Assembly: GCF_021864535.1 (NCBI RefSeq)
Contig: NZ_JAKJIC010000019.1
Span: forward strand, 1-64,000
From: Oryzibacter oryziterrae
Lineage (GTDB): Bacteria > Pseudomonadota > Alphaproteobacteria > Rhizobiales > Pleomorphomonadaceae
Direction of reading: 5' to 3'
DNA length: 64,000 nucleotides
Both the position numbers and the translations under genes were made by a program. Positions 53,568 through 62,317 of the stretch are shown here, one piece after another (position 1 is the first letter of the stretch; each line of letters begins with the position of its first letter). The notes beneath the pieces are model-generated. The model did not search any database. It had not been told where the DNA came from and worked only from the letters and a program-made list of their open reading frames with translations.

Positions 53568-53927
53568 TTATTGCCCCGGACATGGTGATGTTGCGCTGCC
53601 GGTTCCTGCGACCGGACGACCGTTGATGAACACGCCGGAGGCGCCGCCCACCACCACGCCGCCGCATTCGGTGGGGCTGCCGACGGTCACCACCGGTCGG
53701 CCATTGATGAAGACATTGGACGACCCGCCGGTCACGACGCCACCCGCTGATGTCGGGTCGCCGACGGTGGCGGCGGGCATGCCGTCGATGAGGACATTGA
53801 CCTCGCCGCCGGTGATCACGCCCGGCCCACCGTTGCCATCCACGGCACCGCCGTCGGCAAGGGCGCTCGTGCCGGTCATGACAGCCAAGACCAACCCGAG
53901 CCCTACTCGTCCACAGGTTCCGATCAT
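53568..53927 (-). CDS. PAAR-repeat protein with apparent signal peptide
   Basis: The ATG at 53927 has GGGGAG nine bases upstream. Residues 1-26 (MIGTCGRVGLGLVLAVMTGT, ending SALA) look like a Sec signal peptide. The rest, about 93 residues, has three PAAR-type units: GPGVITGGEVNVLIDGMPAA, GGVVTGGSSNVFINGRPVVT and GGVVVGGASGVFINGRPVAG. PAAR domains cap the VgrG spike of type VI secretion systems and normally lack Sec signals. No vgrG or other T6SS gene is in the window. Its role is therefore unclear. Confidence 0.78.
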   Translation of the reverse strand: MIGTCGRVGLGLVLAVMTGTSALADGGAVDGNGGPGVITGGEVNVLIDGMPAATVGDPTSAGGVVTGGSSNVFINGRPVVTVGSPTECGGVVVGGASGVFINGRPVAGTGSATSPCPGQ

Positions 53928-54152
53928 CGTCACGCACTCCCCTTCTACCGACCGCCGACGCCCTTCCGGCCGTATCGCTCCGCAGGATTGGCTGGACCGC
54001 AGCAACTTCGTCGATGTGATCCCATCATTTCCCAGTCTTTGAGGCGACGCAAGCCATCTCTGACCTCCGATACCGGCTTTTACGATTGTTGACGATGTGA
54101 TTTGAACAGAGTAGTGAGTGAAACAACTCAGAACCGGAGGCGGGTCCCCTCA

Positions 54153-55175
54153 ATGAAAGTCACGCTCAAAACCGTTGCGGAAGCGGCGGGCGTCAGCATT
54201 GCCACGGTCGACCGCGTGCTCAACCGGCGTGAGGGCGTGCGGGGGGCGACTGTCGAAAAGGTGGAAAGTGCCATCCGGCAGTTGGGTTACGCGCCGTCGT
54301 CGCTGGCGGCCCGCGTTCAGCCGTCTTCCAGCAAGTTCATGTTTTTGCTGCCGAAAGGCAAAAACCCCTTCTTCATGGCGCTGGAAAGCTCGATCCGCCA
54401 GCTCGGCGAGTGGCTGCCCTTCAAGGGCGCGACCTTCGATATCCGCCATGTCGACATCTTCGATGGCGAAGTGCTCGCTGCCGCCTTGAGGGATGTCCAT
54501 CATGCCAATTACGGCGGCGTCGCCGTCACGGCGCTGGATCACCCCTCGGTGCGCGAAGCGATCAATGCGCTGAAGGCCGAGGGAATCGCCGTGGTGACGC
54601 TGGTGTCGGACGTGCCGTCGTCGCGGCGCGACCGCTTCATCGGCATCGACAACACCGCCGCCGGTCGCACGGCCGGCTCCATCGTCGGCCGCTTCCTGCC
54701 GGGGCGCACCGGCAAGGTGGCGCTGATCGCCGGCTCGCTGGCGCTGCGGGACCACGCCGAACGTCGCTTCGGCTTCGAACAGGTGATCGCGCAGGACTTT
54801 CCCGACGTGCAGGTCATCGCCGTGCGCGAGGGGCGCGACGATCCGGCCCGCGTGCGCACTGCGCTTGACGAGATCCTGCGCGAGCATCCCGATCTCTCCG
54901 GCATCTACAACGCCGGCGCCGGCACCTCGGGCATCATCGCCGCCCTTGAAGCCAGCGGCCGCTCGCGCAGCATCATCTGCGTCGCCCACGAACTGACCGA
55001 CGAGAACCGGGCCGCGCTGATCCGCGGCACCATCGACGCCATCATCAATCAGGATGCCGGCCACGAGGCCCGTTCGGCGGCGCGCGTCATGCAGGCGCTG
55101 ACCTCGGAATGGTCGATCCTCGACGACCAGGAACGCATTCGCATCGACATTTTCCTGCGCGACAATCTCTGGTGA
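54153..55175 (+). CDS. LacI family regulator of the xylose operon
   Basis: The 340-residue regulator has the LacI helix-turn-helix (TLKTVAEAAGVSIATVDRVL, NRREGV) and a periplasmic-binding-like sensor domain with FMFLLPKGKNPFFMAL, VALIAGSLALRDHAERRFGF and GIYNAGAGTSGIIAAL. The VDRVL variant is typical of sugar regulators that use a periplasmic-binding fold. The ATG at 54153 has CGGAGG upstream. It precedes xylB by 54 bp on the same strand and most likely controls xylBA in response to xylose or a metabolite. Confidence 0.88.
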   Translation: MKVTLKTVAEAAGVSIATVDRVLNRREGVRGATVEKVESAIRQLGYAPSSLAARVQPSSSKFMFLLPKGKNPFFMALESSIRQLGEWLPFKGATFDIRHVDIFDGEVLAAALRDVHHANYGGVAVTALDHPSVREAINALKAEGIAVVTLVSDVPSSRRDRFIGIDNTAAGRTAGSIVGRFLPGRTGKVALIAGSLALRDHAERRFGFEQVIAQDFPDVQVIAVREGRDDPARVRTALDEILREHPDLSGIYNAGAGTSGIIAALEASGRSRSIICVAHELTDENRAALIRGTIDAIINQDAGHEARSAARVMQALTSEWSILDDQERIRIDIFLRDNLW

Positions 55176-55229
55176 GACCGAAAATCAGCAAGCGGAGCAG
55201 CTGAACCTGCAACCGCTCGGGAGGAGTTC

Positions 55230-56693
55230 ATGAGCATTTATCTCGGCCTGGACATCGGTACGTCCTCGGTCAAGGCGGTTCTGGTTGGCGATGGTGAGGC
55301 CATCCTCGCCTCGGCCACCGTGTTGCTTGAGGTCACCCGTCCCCATCCCGGCTGGTCCGAACAGGACGGCGACAGCTGGATCGCGGCGACGCAAGGCGCC
55401 ATCGACAAGCTGAAGGCGAGCCATCCCAAGGAGCTCGCCGCCGTCACCGGCATCGGCCTCTCCGGCCAGATGCACGGCGCGACCCTGCTCGACGCGGCTG
55501 ACAAGCCGCTCCGCCCGGCTATCCTCTGGAACGACGGCCGCTCGGCGGCCGAATGCGCCGAGATCGAGGCGCGCTGCACGGCTTCGCGCGCCATCGCCGG
55601 CAATATCGCCATGCCCGGCTTCACCGCGCCCAAGCTCGCCTGGGTCAAGAAGCACGAGCCGGAGCTCTTCGCCAAGGTCGCCAAGGTGCTGCTGCCCAAG
55701 GATTATGTGCGCCTCTGGCTCACCGGCGAATATGCGTCCGACATGTCGGACGCTGCCGGCACGCTCTGGCTCGACGTGGGCAAGCGCCAGTGGTCGCCGG
55801 AGCTTCTGGCCGCCACCGATCTCAATCTCTCGCACATGCCGCGCCTCGTTGAAGGCACCGATGTCTCCGGCTCGCTGCGCGACAGCCTGGTCAGCCGCTG
55901 GGGCATGTCCAGGACGCCCGTGGTCGCGGGTGGCGGCGGCGACAATGCCGCGAGCGCCGTCGGCATGGGCGCCGTCAAGCCCGGCGTTGCCTTTGCCTCG
56001 CTCGGCACGTCCGGCGTGCTGTTCGTCTCCAACGCCTCCTTCTCGCCCAACACCGACGGCGCCGTGCACGCCTTCTGCCATGCCGTGCCCAACACCTGGC
56101 ACCAGATGGGCGTGATCCTCTCGGCCACCGACAGCCTGCAGTGGCTGTCGCACCTCCTCGATACGCCGGCACCCGACCTTACCAAGGGCCTCGATCCCAA
56201 GCCGGCCGCGCCGTCGCCGCTCCTGTTCCTGCCCTATCTGTCGGGTGAACGGACCCCGCATAACGACGCCGGCGCGCGCGGCGCCTTCGTCGGCCTCAGC
56301 CACACCTCCGATCGCGCCGCGATGACGCAGGCCGTGCTTGAGGGCGTCGCCTTCGCCTTCCGCGACTGCCTGCGCGTGCTCAATGACGCCGGCACCGATA
56401 TCACGCGCGCCTTCGCCGTCGGCGGCGGTTCCCGCTCGGAAGCCTGGCTGCAGATCATGGCGGCCGTGCTTGACCGGCCGCTCGACATCACCGCCGAGGG
56501 CGACTACGGCGGGGCCTTCGGCGCTGCCCGTCTCGGCCGCATCGCCGCCACCGGCGACGATCCCTTCGAGACGCTGACGCCGCCGCCCGTCGCCCGCAGC
56601 ATCGAACCGGACAAGGCGCTCGCCGCGGCCTATGCCGATCGCTACGCCAAGTATCGCGCCCTTTATCCTGCCATTAAAGCCGCCCTCGCCTGA
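55230..56693 (+). CDS. xylB: Xylulokinase
   Basis: The FGGY-family kinase phosphorylates D-xylulose with ATP to xylulose 5-phosphate, feeding the pentose phosphate pathway. The 487-residue protein has [13 protein letters not shown], the substrate region [11 protein letters not shown] with [20 protein letters not shown] and the C-terminal ATP site [24 protein letters not shown] precedes the ATG. xylA follows after 26 bp. Confidence 0.95.
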   Translation: MSIYLGLDIGTSSVKAVLVGDGEAILASATVLLEVTRPHPGWSEQDGDSWIAATQGAIDKLKASHPKELAAVTGIGLSGQMHGATLLDAADKPLRPAILWNDGRSAAECAEIEARCTASRAIAGNIAMPGFTAPKLAWVKKHEPELFAKVAKVLLPKDYVRLWLTGEYASDMSDAAGTLWLDVGKRQWSPELLAATDLNLSHMPRLVEGTDVSGSLRDSLVSRWGMSRTPVVAGGGGDNAASAVGMGAVKPGVAFASLGTSGVLFVSNASFSPNTDGAVHAFCHAVPNTWHQMGVILSATDSLQWLSHLLDTPAPDLTKGLDPKPAAPSPLLFLPYLSGERTPHNDAGARGAFVGLSHTSDRAAMTQAVLEGVAFAFRDCLRVLNDAGTDITRAFAVGGGSRSEAWLQIMAAVLDRPLDITAEGDYGGAFGAARLGRIAATGDDPFETLTPPPVARSIEPDKALAAAYADRYAKYRALYPAIKAALA

Positions 56694-56719
56694 GGCCCGG
56701 CACAACACGAGGAAAGATC

Positions 56720-58036
56720 ATGACGCATCCGTTCTGGGACGGCATCGAGCCCGTCAAGTACGAAGGCCCGGAGAGCAAGAACCCGCTCGCCTTCCGCTAT
56801 TACAACAAGGATCAGGTGGTTCTCGGCAAGCGCATGGAAGACCACTTCCGCTTTGCCGTCTGCTACTGGCACAGCTTCGCCTGGGGTGGCGGCGATCCGT
56901 TCGGCGGCTCCACCTTCCTGCGCCCCTGGTTCGACGGCAAGAGCGAGCTGGAGCTGGCCAAGGTGAAGGCCGACGTCGCCTTCGATCTGTTCCAGATCCT
57001 CGACGTGCCCTTCTACACCTTCCATGACCGCGACATCGCTCCGGAAGGCGCCACGCTCGCCGAGTCCAACAAGAATGTCCGCGAGATCGTCGACATCTTC
57101 CACAAGAAGCAGAAGAAGACTGGCGTCAAGCTGCTCTGGGGCACGGCCAACCTGTTCTCCAACCGCCGCTTCATGGCCGGCGCCGCCACCAATCCGGACC
57201 CGGAAGTCTTCGCCTATGCCGCCGCGCAGGTGAAGAACGCCATGGACGTCACCAAGGAACTCGGTGGCGAGAACTATGTGCTGTGGGGCGGTCGCGAGGG
57301 CTACGAGACGCTGCTCAACACCAACCTGCGCCAGGAGTTCGACCAGCTCGGCCGCTTCCTGCAGATGGTTGTCGACTACAAGCACAAGATCGGTTTCAAG
57401 GGCGCGCTGCTGATCGAGCCGAAGCCCAAGGAGCCGACCAAGCACCAGTATGACTTCGACGTTGCCACCGTCTATTCCTTCCTGAAGTCGGTCGGTCTCG
57501 AGAAGGAAATCCAGGTCAACATCGAGCAGAACCACGCCATCCTCGCCGGTCACACCTTCGAGCACGAGCTGGCGCTTGCCTCGGCTCTCGGCATCTTCGG
57601 CTCGGTCGACCTCAACCGCGGCGACGACCGTCACGGCTGGGATACGGACCAGTTCGCCATGAGCGTGCCGGAACTGACGCTGGCCATGCTGGAGATCATC
57701 AAGGCCGGCGGCTTCACCACCGGTGGCTTCAACTTCGACGCCAAGATCCGCCGCCAGTCGCTGGAGCCGGTCGACCTGGTCATCGGTCACGCCGCCTCCA
57801 TGGACGCCGCCGCCAGGGCGCTGCTCAACGCCGCCGCCATCATCGAGGACGGCCGTCTCGCCAAGCATGTGGAAGACCGCTACGCCGGTTGGGGCGACAA
57901 GGAAGGCAAGGCCATCCTCAAGGGCAAGCGCAGCCTTGAAGAACTGGCCGAGTATGTCGAGAAGAAGTCCATCAACCCGCAGCCGGTGTCCGGCAAGCAG
58001 GAATATCTCGAAGCGCTGGTGAACCTGTTCAACTGA
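56720..58036 (+). CDS. xylA: Xylose isomerase (class II)
   Basis: The enzyme converts D-xylose to D-xylulose, the first step of xylose use. At 438 residues it is a long, class II isomerase. Metal and substrate residues appear in [51 protein letters not shown] and [17 protein letters not shown]. It ends the lacI-xylB-xylA operon and is followed by a strong terminator. No xylose transporter gene is in the window. Confidence 0.97.
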   Translation: MTHPFWDGIEPVKYEGPESKNPLAFRYYNKDQVVLGKRMEDHFRFAVCYWHSFAWGGGDPFGGSTFLRPWFDGKSELELAKVKADVAFDLFQILDVPFYTFHDRDIAPEGATLAESNKNVREIVDIFHKKQKKTGVKLLWGTANLFSNRRFMAGAATNPDPEVFAYAAAQVKNAMDVTKELGGENYVLWGGREGYETLLNTNLRQEFDQLGRFLQMVVDYKHKIGFKGALLIEPKPKEPTKHQYDFDVATVYSFLKSVGLEKEIQVNIEQNHAILAGHTFEHELALASALGIFGSVDLNRGDDRHGWDTDQFAMSVPELTLAMLEIIKAGGFTTGGFNFDAKIRRQSLEPVDLVIGHAASMDAAARALLNAAAIIEDGRLAKHVEDRYAGWGDKEGKAILKGKRSLEELAEYVEKKSINPQPVSGKQEYLEALVNLFN

Positions 58037-58062
58037 CCGCTTCACAAGCTGCTGAAATGTCG

Positions 58063-58095
58063 TCGGCCGGGACTCGCTCCCGGCCGATGTTTTTT
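58063..58095 (+). terminator. Rho-independent terminator of the xylose operon
   Basis: TCGGCCGGGA at 58063-58072 pairs with TCCCGGCCGA at 58078-58087 around CTCGC, followed by TG and six T. Confidence 0.92.
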
Positions 58096-58127
58096 GCGCG
58101 CGTCTTTCTCAGCCTCTGGTGCCGAAG

Positions 58128-58643
58128 TCAGTGCGGCTTGAAATTGGTCTCGATGAAATAGGTGTAGTTGATGTCCGACGAAAAGCGGACGTCGAGCGAG
58201 GAGAGGTTGGTGAGGCGGCTGTCCGAGATCGGCAGCGTACGCACCACGGCCGAGTTCACGGTGATCTGCACCATGTCGGCGATCGGGTTGCCGGGATGGA
58301 AGGCGTAGAGCGTATAGGTGACCGGGCTGGTGCCATAGCGCAGCGACTTGGCGAACAGCTTGAAGCCGGTCAGGTCGAAGGTCTTGCCCGGCAGCGTGAA
58401 GGTGGCGCCCTGCCGGTTGGCGACATAGAGGCCATTGGCGCTGGTCTTCACCGTCCAGCCGGTCGGATAGAGCTGCCCCTGCGCCTGAACCACGAGGCCG
58501 GTGGTGTCCTTGGCCACACAGGTCGGGCAACCGGAGACCGGGGCGCTGGTATAGGTTGCCGTGTCGGCATGGGCGGAGGCGCCGGTCAAGCCAAGAGCCA
58601 GCAGGACGAGCGGCATGGCCTTCGGGTGGGGCATAAACGACAT
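58128..58643 (-). CDS. Secreted hypothetical protein
   Basis: The ATG at 58643 (MSFMPHPKAMPLVLLALGLT) has AAGGAG upstream; the frame opens earlier at 58694. The signal peptide ends at ASAHA|D. The mature part of about 145 residues begins with a CPTC motif (SGCPTCVAKDTTG). A Tyr-rich beta domain (YTLYAFHPGN, NYTYFIETNFKPH) follows. No family is recognised. It is convergent with the xylose operon. Confidence 0.65.
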   Translation of the reverse strand: MSFMPHPKAMPLVLLALGLTGASAHADTATYTSAPVSGCPTCVAKDTTGLVVQAQGQLYPTGWTVKTSANGLYVANRQGATFTLPGKTFDLTGFKLFAKSLRYGTSPVTYTLYAFHPGNPIADMVQITVNSAVVRTLPISDSRLTNLSSLDVRFSSDINYTYFIETNFKPH

Positions 58644-59496
58644 TTCGAAAATCTCCTTGAGAAAGCGCGCAGGTCGTCCTGATGCGGGGGGCATTCAGGT
58701 GCGCGTGGCAGGCTGTTGCCGGACTGCAAGAGCGGCGCGCGCTTCAACACTCCCCTCTCGCCAAACGTGCCATCCCAGGAAAAATTCCGCGCGCCGTGGC
58801 CGCACCTTCGGGCGCCCTCAGGCGCCCCCATGGCGGGGCTTGCGCCTGCGCTTCATCGGCGAGTGCCGGCCCCTCGCGGCACAGGCCGCCTTCTGCTGCA
58901 CCACATGCGGTACCCCATGTCTCTTTGACCAAGGTTACACACAGAAAAGTGACGATCGGCAGCGATATTTTCTGTAACTTCACTGGTGTTCATATGATTT
59001 ATATACCTTGAGGAATATGTTTTCATCGCAACCAGGTATATCCGGTCTGCACTTTGCGGTACGGTTTCACCTGCATCTTTACACCGCAGTGACCGCCTGA
59101 TGTCCCCGCCCCAAGATGGCGCCGCGCTTGGATCAAAGCCGCTGAAGCGAGGTACGTTGAGAGGCGAAGGACTTGAAACCTTGTAGGATAAACGCTCGCC
59201 CTACGTGCTGCCTGCACAATGCAAACCTGATGATGGCATCAACTGCATGTTACGAGGCAATACCTGCGGGGAGACATTTGGGAGATGCGTTCGTACCGGC
59301 TGTTATTGGAATTGACAGTCGATATACTATTCGAGTTTCGCTTTCGCTCACGCTAAGCTAGAAATTCGAAGCCACTCGAAACACCGATGCATCCGCGTTC
59401 GGTGGGTCTGTATGAAGTGCCGACCGAGTTGTCCTGCCTGGTCGGCATGGTCTGTGCTTGCAGGACTTGCATGCCAACTCGAACCACGTCAGCCCC
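58644..59496. other. Long intergenic region, no gene recognised
   Basis: About 850 bp between a secreted-protein gene (minus) and an AraC-type gene (plus). G+C falls from high near 58800 to low at 58950-59050 and 59280-59400. Short open frames on both strands lack ribosome binding sites and expected codon use. No tRNA or strong hairpin was found. A small RNA cannot be excluded. Confidence 0.4.
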
Positions 59497-60369
59497 ATGA
59501 TCAAAGACGTCTACAACTCTCTACACTCCCGCACAGGTATCGGCGCCACAGCCGAAGTCCGTCAGTTCGCACCTGTCGAGTTCTCGGGCTTGTTCATGCC
59601 AAATCCGGCTATCGTGATTGTGCGTCGTGGCAGCAAGACCATTCGAGTGGGCGACGACGTCTTTCACATTTCTGCCGGCCAGGGCGTCATGGTCAACGCC
59701 TGCGTGACCATGGACTCGTCCTACGAACTGGGGGAGGACGGTTTCGATGCGGTCTGGATGGGCTTCGATCAGTCCGTCGTCGAGGCCTTCCACCGTCGGT
59801 ATCCACCGTCAGTCACCCCCATTCGCCACGCGGTGCGGTTCGAGGCCTGGAGTGGCGGCATGGAAGAGGCCTTCCACAATGCCGCCGTCGCCCTCGCAGC
59901 CCCCTTTGTCTATCCTGAGGACATTGCCCGCCATCGCATGGAAGAAGTGCTGCTGTGGCTGGAACGTCAGGAACTGCAGTTCTCTTCGGTGCGCTCCGTC
60001 AGCCTGGCCAACCAGATCCGAAGCCTGATCTTCATGGAGCCGGGCATCGATTGGTCGAGCCACGTGGTTTGCGAGCGCCTCGGTCTCAGCGAGGCCACCA
60101 TGCGGCGGCGCCTCGCCCAGGAAGGGCACTGCCTGCGCAACATTCTGACGGACATTCGCATGTCCACGGCGGTGTTCATGCTGCAATCGACCGGCATGCC
60201 CGTCTCGCAGATTGCAACGGCCGTGGGGTACGAATCCCATTCGCGGTTTGCGCTGCGCTTCAAGGATCGCTTCGGCTTCCCGCCGACCGTCATCCGTGGA
60301 CATCAGCGCCCCGGCACCAACGACCTGCCGGCCTTCATGGATGAAGACTATCGCGCCATCGCGGAGTGA
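59497..60369 (+). CDS. AraC family transcriptional regulator
   Basis: The 290-residue protein has an N-terminal sensing domain (AEVRQFAPVEFSGLFMPNPA, GQGVMVNACVTMDSSYELGE). The C-terminal AraC DNA-binding domain has a first helix-turn-helix SSHVVCERLGLSEATMRRRL and a second MPVSQIATAVGYESHSRFAL with RFKDRFGFPPTVIRGH. The ATG at 59497 is used; a TTG at 59458 is possible. There is no adjacent target operon on its strand, so its regulon is unknown. Confidence 0.88.
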   Translation: MIKDVYNSLHSRTGIGATAEVRQFAPVEFSGLFMPNPAIVIVRRGSKTIRVGDDVFHISAGQGVMVNACVTMDSSYELGEDGFDAVWMGFDQSVVEAFHRRYPPSVTPIRHAVRFEAWSGGMEEAFHNAAVALAAPFVYPEDIARHRMEEVLLWLERQELQFSSVRSVSLANQIRSLIFMEPGIDWSSHVVCERLGLSEATMRRRLAQEGHCLRNILTDIRMSTAVFMLQSTGMPVSQIATAVGYESHSRFALRFKDRFGFPPTVIRGHQRPGTNDLPAFMDEDYRAIAE

Positions 60370-60526
60370 TATCGGGCGCCAATGAAGATAGCCATCGGCA
60401 ACCCGCTTGCGCCAAAACGGCGCGTCGGTGCCTGTGGGATTTTGTTCGCTGCCCGAAGAGCCTGTGCCTCAGCCCCTTGTGCGAACCGGTGCATGCCGCA
60501 GCCAGCACCGGGCCAGTCTCCGGCGA

Positions 60527-61519
60527 CTACAGCCCAAGCAGACGCGCCACATCGTCGGCCGCCGCTCCCGGTGCCATGGCCCCGGCCGCAACCTGCTGCC
60601 GACGGGCTTCCAGAAGCGCGCGGACTTCGGGATCGCGCTGCAACCGTTCGGCAAAGCGGGCGTTGATCATTTCGTGCATCCAATGCACCTGCTGGGCGCT
60701 GCGCTTGTCGCGCAGCTTGCCATTGGCGTCCATCACCTGCCGATGCCGCTCCACCTCGGCCCACAGCACATCCAGCCCCTGATTGGCGAGGCCGGAGATG
60801 GTCACCACCGGTGGCGTCCAGTCCTTTGAAGCCGGCGCCAGGATATGCAGCGCCGCGCGATACTCGGCCGCGGCGGCGCGCGCACGCACGGCCCCCTCGC
60901 CGTCCGCCTTGTTGACGGCGATGATGTCGGCCAGCTCCAGGATGCCCTTCTTGATGCCCTGCAACTCGTCACCGGCGCCGGGCAGCATCAGCACGAGGAA
61001 CACATCGACCATGTCGGCCACCGCCGTCTCCGACTGGCCGACGCCTACGGTCTCCACCAGAATCACGTCGAAGCCAGCGGCTTCGCAGACCAGCATGGTC
61101 TCGCGCGTCTTGGCGGCCACGCCGCCCAATGTGCCCGCCGAGGGCGACGGCCGCACATAGGCATTGCGGTCGGTGGCAAGCTGCGCCATGCGCGTCTTGT
61201 CACCGAGGATGGAGCCGCCGGTACGCGTCGAGGAGGGATCCACCGCCAGCACCGCCACCTTGTGCCCAGCGGCCGTCAGATTGGCGCCCAGCTGGTCGAT
61301 GGTGGTGGACTTGCCCACGCCGGGCACGCCGGTGATCCCGACGCGATGAGCCCGTCCCGTATGCGGCAGAAGGCGTTGCAACAGGTCGCGCGCCGCCGCC
61401 GCGTGATCGGGCTTGCGGCTTTCGATCAGGGTGATGGCGCGGGCCAGCACGGCGCGTTCGCCCGCCAGCACGCCCTCGGCGAGCCGATCGACGTCGATGG
61501 CGGGGCGGTGGTGCGTCAT
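60527..61519 (-). CDS. meaB: Methylmalonyl-CoA mutase-associated GTPase MeaB
   Basis: MeaB is a G-protein chaperone that loads and protects the cobalamin cofactor of methylmalonyl-CoA mutase. The 330-residue protein has Walker A GITGVPGVGKSTTIDQLG, the switch region AVDPSSTRTGGSILGDKTRM, Walker B VILVETVGVGQSETAVADMV and the guanine-specificity motif VNKADGEG. Its partner mutAB lies 21 kb away. The start overlaps the stop of the upstream lipoprotein gene by four bases (ATGA), so the two are coupled. Confidence 0.95.
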   Translation of the reverse strand: MTHHRPAIDVDRLAEGVLAGERAVLARAITLIESRKPDHAAAARDLLQRLLPHTGRAHRVGITGVPGVGKSTTIDQLGANLTAAGHKVAVLAVDPSSTRTGGSILGDKTRMAQLATDRNAYVRPSPSAGTLGGVAAKTRETMLVCEAAGFDVILVETVGVGQSETAVADMVDVFLVLMLPGAGDELQGIKKGILELADIIAVNKADGEGAVRARAAAAEYRAALHILAPASKDWTPPVVTISGLANQGLDVLWAEVERHRQVMDANGKLRDKRSAQQVHWMHEMINARFAERLQRDPEVRALLEARRQQVAAGAMAPGAAADDVARLLGL

Positions 61520-62109
61520 GAGGCGATCGGCACCCAGATCATGCGCTGCAGTGTGGCCGTCGCCAGCGTCGCGTCGTCAGGCAGGCCGGAGGAGGAGATG
61601 TAGCCCGGCACCGAGAAGACGAAGCTGACGTTCGGCGCATTGCGCGCCTTGCAAATCGCCATGCCGAGCCAGTTGCCCTGCCCTTCGCGGCAATCGGACC
61701 GGCTCATGCGCGCCTCACGGAAGCTCATGCCGATACGTTCGCCATTGGGGCCGGCAAGGCGTTCGGACACGCCGTGAATGGCGCCGATCTGCCCGTTGGA
61801 TCCCGGCAGCACCTGCATCACCTGCAGGCCATCCTGGAACAGGGCCAGCGCGGAGACGCTTTCCGAACTCTCCGTCGCCATGGTCACCGGCGTCGCCTCG
61901 AACCCGGGCATGGACGCCTGGATGGCCTTGGCCGAATAGGGCGTACCGGCGGCCAAGCCTGGCACCCCGGCGGCAGAAAAGCTCACTGCCCCCCGCACCG
62001 GCGGCGCGGAGACGGCAAAGTCATCACCGCCACCGACTGCCGAACAGGCAGCGAGTGGCGCGAGGGCGAAAAACGCCAGAAGGCGGCAATATGCAAATCG
62101 ACTGATCAT
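61516..62109 (-). CDS. DUF1131 family lipoprotein
   Basis: From the ATG at 62109 (MISRFAYCRLLAFFALAPLA) a lipobox APLAACSA places the lipidated Cys near residue 22. The 197-residue protein has ERLAGPNGERIGMSFREARM, DCREGQGNWLGMAICKA and VSFVFSVPGY. This fits DUF1131, the family of the E. coli RpoE-regulated lipoprotein YfeY. Function unknown. It is co-transcribed with meaB, an odd pairing with no obvious functional link. Confidence 0.78.
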   Translation of the reverse strand: MISRFAYCRLLAFFALAPLAACSAVGGGDDFAVSAPPVRGAVSFSAAGVPGLAAGTPYSAKAIQASMPGFEATPVTMATESSESVSALALFQDGLQVMQVLPGSNGQIGAIHGVSERLAGPNGERIGMSFREARMSRSDCREGQGNWLGMAICKARNAPNVSFVFSVPGYISSSGLPDDATLATATLQRMIWVPIAS

Positions 62110-62317
62110 GCCTCCGGATAGCATGAAGCGCAGCGGGGGTGAACGGCTTTGTTGGCGCAGGGCGGGGGCAAAAAACCGGCCAAAGGCCGTCCAGGTACGA
62201 GGATTGTCATATGTTGCAGTTATTTTTCCAGCAATATACGCATCAGGTTGCAGACCTTCGATCTACCCTTGCACTCAGCTGGTGCGATATCGTCAAACAT
62301 ACTGATCCGGTGACCCC

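Noticed and set aside
53568-53927. Remnant of a type VI secretion cluster
   Set aside because: Only the PAAR-like gene is present; no VgrG, Hcp, TssB/C or effector genes are seen around it, and it has a signal peptide.
59312-59335. Promoter TTGACA with TATACT upstream of the AraC-type gene
   Set aside because: The two boxes are only about five bases apart, far from the required 16-18 bp, so they cannot form one promoter.
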